DNA from: GWA1-39-11 sp964640435
GTDB lineage: Bacteria > Patescibacteriota > Microgenomatia > Levybacterales > GWA1-39-11
DNA: 27,245 nucleotides
NCBI GenBank assembly: GCA_964640435.1
Contig: CAZXFJ010000010.1
Span: 1-27,245 of the forward strand
Reading direction: 5' to 3'
The notes below the pieces were generated by a model. It saw nothing but the letters and a program-made list of their open reading frames with translations. It did not search any database and was not told the DNA's origin. Position 1 is the stretch's first letter, and each line of letters starts with the position of its first letter. Position numbers and translations under genes: made by a program. This document shows, one piece after another, positions 25,437-27,245 of this stretch.

Positions 25437-27014
25437 ATGCCCAGGAAAATTTCTAAACAAGACAACAAAAAATATCTCAGGAATTTTCTATATGCACTAG
25501 TTGGATTTTTTATTGCGTTTTTTATTCTCAACCAATTTGCAGATTTAAATCCTCATTGGAACGCCCCTACAGTATTAAGGTCTAAAGACGGCGTGCTTAA
25601 TGTAACGCTTGATATCACAAAGAATAAGGTAAAAGTTGGAAACGGTGAAATGGATTCTAATGTGTATAACAATAAATATATTGGGGACACTTGGGATGTA
25701 AAAGGCGGGGATACAATAAAAGTTCATCTGGCAAATAACGGTTCACAGCCAACTAATCTTCATACACATGGATTCCATGTTTCTCCCAAAGGAAATTCTG
25801 ATAACGTGCTTTTAAATATAAAGCCGGGAGAAACCTTTGATTATGTCTATAAGCTGCCTAAAGATCATCCCCCGGGGACATATTGGTATCATCCTCATTT
25901 ACATCACTACACAGATGCACAAGTTGGTGGTGGAATGCTTGGGGCAATAATTGTTCGAGGAAATATTGATGAACTTCCTGGAATTAAGGGCGTGCCAGAA
26001 AGAACACTAGTGCTTACTACGTGGGATAAGGGAAATGATGTGGGAAGACTCGTAAATAATATGGTGAACCCAACTATGTATGTGAGACCTTTTGAGACCC
26101 TTAGACTACGTCTTGTTAATGCATCAAACGATGATTTTTATAATATAAAAATTCCAGGACAAAAGCTTCATATTATATCCCGTGACGGAAATACGCTTTC
26201 TGAAGTGGAAAATAAGGACTCAGAAGTCATGGCGCCAGGGGATAGGATTGAGATTTTATTTCAGGCAGGGCCATGGGGTGAATATTCTGTCCAATCTGCA
26301 AAATATGAGCAAGGTTTTTTTACATATCCCAAGCAGGACTTTATGAAAATAAAAGTATTTGGTCTTCCGGTAATACCTCAATCTTTACCAACTAAGCTTA
26401 TTCCCTATGATAATTTTAAAGACGCAAAAATAGATAACACCAGAATTCTTACATTTTCTGAAGGAGGGACAACGATGAATCCTACGTATTTATTGGATGG
26501 AAAAGAATTTAATCCGGATGTTGTAAATCAGATTATGACACTTGGAACTACAGAAGAGTGGCAACTCGTAAATGAGTCAGGTGAAGTACATCCATTCCAT
26601 ATTCATATAAATCCGTTTCAAGTAGTCTCTATTAACGGTGTACCTGTTAATCGCAAAAGTTTAGATGATACATTCCCAGTTCCTGCAAAGGGAGTCGTAA
26701 CAATACGTACAAAATATCAAGATTTTGACGGAAAATATGTTTTGCATTGCCATATTCTTTTCCATGAAGATAACGGCATGATGCAGTTGGTGGAAGTGGT
26801 GCCACCTGGTAAATCTCCAGCACCAGATAATGGAAAACCAGACCGTGAAGGAATGCCAGAGATGGACCACGGCATGATGAACATGAGTAAAGGGAGGCCA
26901 CGAAAAATAAATGTAAGTATAACGCCATTCCCTACAATGGACAGTGAAATGCTACATAAACTCAATATTCCCCATACTCATGATAAAGATGGCACTCCTC
27001 ATGTAACCCAATAA
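25437..27014 (+). CDS. Membrane-anchored multicopper oxidase
   Basis: A 525-aa protein with a basic N-terminus and one membrane helix (about residues 16-36), so it is held outside the membrane. Three cupredoxin domains carry all copper sites. These are HTH at 109-111, HPH at 152-154, HPFHIH at 385-390, and HCHILFHEDNGM at 437-448 with Cys438 as type 1 ligand and Met448 as axial ligand. Such enzymes oxidise a substrate (Cu(I), Mn, Fe, phenols) and reduce O2 to water; CueO/CotA-like enzymes are the closest type. The C-terminal tail is Met/His-rich (GMPEMDHGMMNM and HTHDKDGTPH), which may bind copper. The ATG at 25437 has no strong Shine-Dalgarno. No partner gene is visible nearby. Confidence 0.93.
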   Translation: MPRKISKQDNKKYLRNFLYALVGFFIAFFILNQFADLNPHWNAPTVLRSKDGVLNVTLDITKNKVKVGNGEMDSNVYNNKYIGDTWDVKGGDTIKVHLANNGSQPTNLHTHGFHVSPKGNSDNVLLNIKPGETFDYVYKLPKDHPPGTYWYHPHLHHYTDAQVGGGMLGAIIVRGNIDELPGIKGVPERTLVLTTWDKGNDVGRLVNNMVNPTMYVRPFETLRLRLVNASNDDFYNIKIPGQKLHIISRDGNTLSEVENKDSEVMAPGDRIEILFQAGPWGEYSVQSAKYEQGFFTYPKQDFMKIKVFGLPVIPQSLPTKLIPYDNFKDAKIDNTRILTFSEGGTTMNPTYLLDGKEFNPDVVNQIMTLGTTEEWQLVNESGEVHPFHIHINPFQVVSINGVPVNRKSLDDTFPVPAKGVVTIRTKYQDFDGKYVLHCHILFHEDNGMMQLVEVVPPGKSPAPDNGKPDREGMPEMDHGMMNMSKGRPRKINVSITPFPTMDSEMLHKLNIPHTHDKDGTPHVTQ

Positions 27015-27163
27015 TTTTTCGAGTTTTTATGAACGGTTCGTGGGTAATATGTAAAATATTCTTGCTGGGGGACATAGACGCTGTTCGAACTTTTCGGCAG
27101 TCTTCAGAAGAGAATTCTATATTCCGAATTACCATGGATGGCATTTGTTAACTACGTAAACAA

Positions 27164-27245
27164 CTATGTTATATCTTCGGTTTTGACATTTCCCGCACGT
27201 TTGTAATAGCCAAAGAAAGTACCACTTGGAGTAACTTTGGATTTA
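27164..27245 (-). CDS. Possible C-terminus of a gene cut by the window edge
   Basis: An open minus-strand frame enters from the right edge and stops at a TAG (27166-27164), giving 26 residues including PSGTFFGYYKRAGNVKTEDI. It is too short to identify. It is supported only by being open to the edge and by its Gly/aromatic composition. The 149 bp between this and the multicopper oxidase stop contain no clear gene or terminator. Confidence 0.35.
   Translation of the reverse strand, partial: KSKVTPSGTFFGYYKRAGNVKTEDIT

Noticed and set aside
27015..27163. Terminator or gene after the multicopper oxidase
   Set aside because: There are only short imperfect inverted repeats (such as around GTTAACTACGTAAAC) and no T-tract hairpin or convincing reading frame.
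1..27245. CRISPR array, insertion sequence, integrase, prophage or toxin-antitoxin pair
   Set aside because: No regularly spaced identical repeats, transposase or integrase motifs, phage genes or recognisable toxin-antitoxin pair were seen.

Overview
The window looks like chromosome from a low-GC Candidate Phyla Radiation bacterium, most likely Microgenomates. The basis is many short hypothetical proteins, a DUF5660-like protein with its C-terminal SFGLSGER block, a threonyl-tRNA synthetase without its editing domain, a trigger factor without a PPIase domain, scattered single tRNA genes and very compact promoters. UGA is used as a stop, so the code appears standard. The lineage is inferred from gene content only.

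Layout. 1-2440 (minus): a probable five-gene operon, GNAT acetyltransferase, two small proteins, pheS, pheT. 2479-3017 (minus): a small unknown gene with its own promoter and leader. 3036-5591 (minus): thrS-infC-rpmI-(52-aa ORF)-rplT. 5592-7412 (minus): two small genes, then tRNA-Val(GAC) followed by an unknown 317-aa gene. 7453-9798: unknown small genes, including a pair of related small proteins, and the DUF5660-like gene. 9817-12728: trigger factor, tRNA-Leu(UAG), a SET-domain protein and two secreted lysozyme-like paralogues. 12738-15566: tRNAs Leu(CAG), Leu(GAG), Val(UAC), Phe(GAA) and Gly(GCC) with two membrane proteins (DUF1761, DUF475) and an unknown. 15571-16516: riboflavin kinase and riboflavin synthase. 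16539-22135: a surface/secretion block of GH18-like protein, small membrane protein, NAGPA-domain protein and a 946-aa repeat protein. 22109-25263: an OmpR-type regulator, an RNR N-terminus-like protein, a PurD-like ATP-grasp protein and an HExxE protein. 25437-27014: a multicopper oxidase. The right edge holds a possible partial gene.

The main discovery candidate is a family of four 5' leaders on the minus strand (2293-2404, 2867-2982, 8312-8425, 8967-9060). Each starts at a sigma70-like promoter and runs 94-116 nt. Each contains an upstream GGGAG(G) segment, a small inner hairpin, and a CCTCCC segment that can pair either with the upstream GGGAG(G) (antiterminator) or with a downstream GGGAGG followed by exactly seven Ts (terminator). 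In all four, that GGGAGG lies exactly 7 nt before an ATG, GTG or ATT, so the terminator arm is also a well-placed Shine-Dalgarno sequence. One of these leaders sits ahead of the pheST operon. A different promoter-then-terminator leader precedes one secreted lysozyme-like gene. Most other genes have a -10 box 6-8 bp before the start codon, so their mRNAs look leaderless. Long structured leaders therefore stand out as special in this genome.
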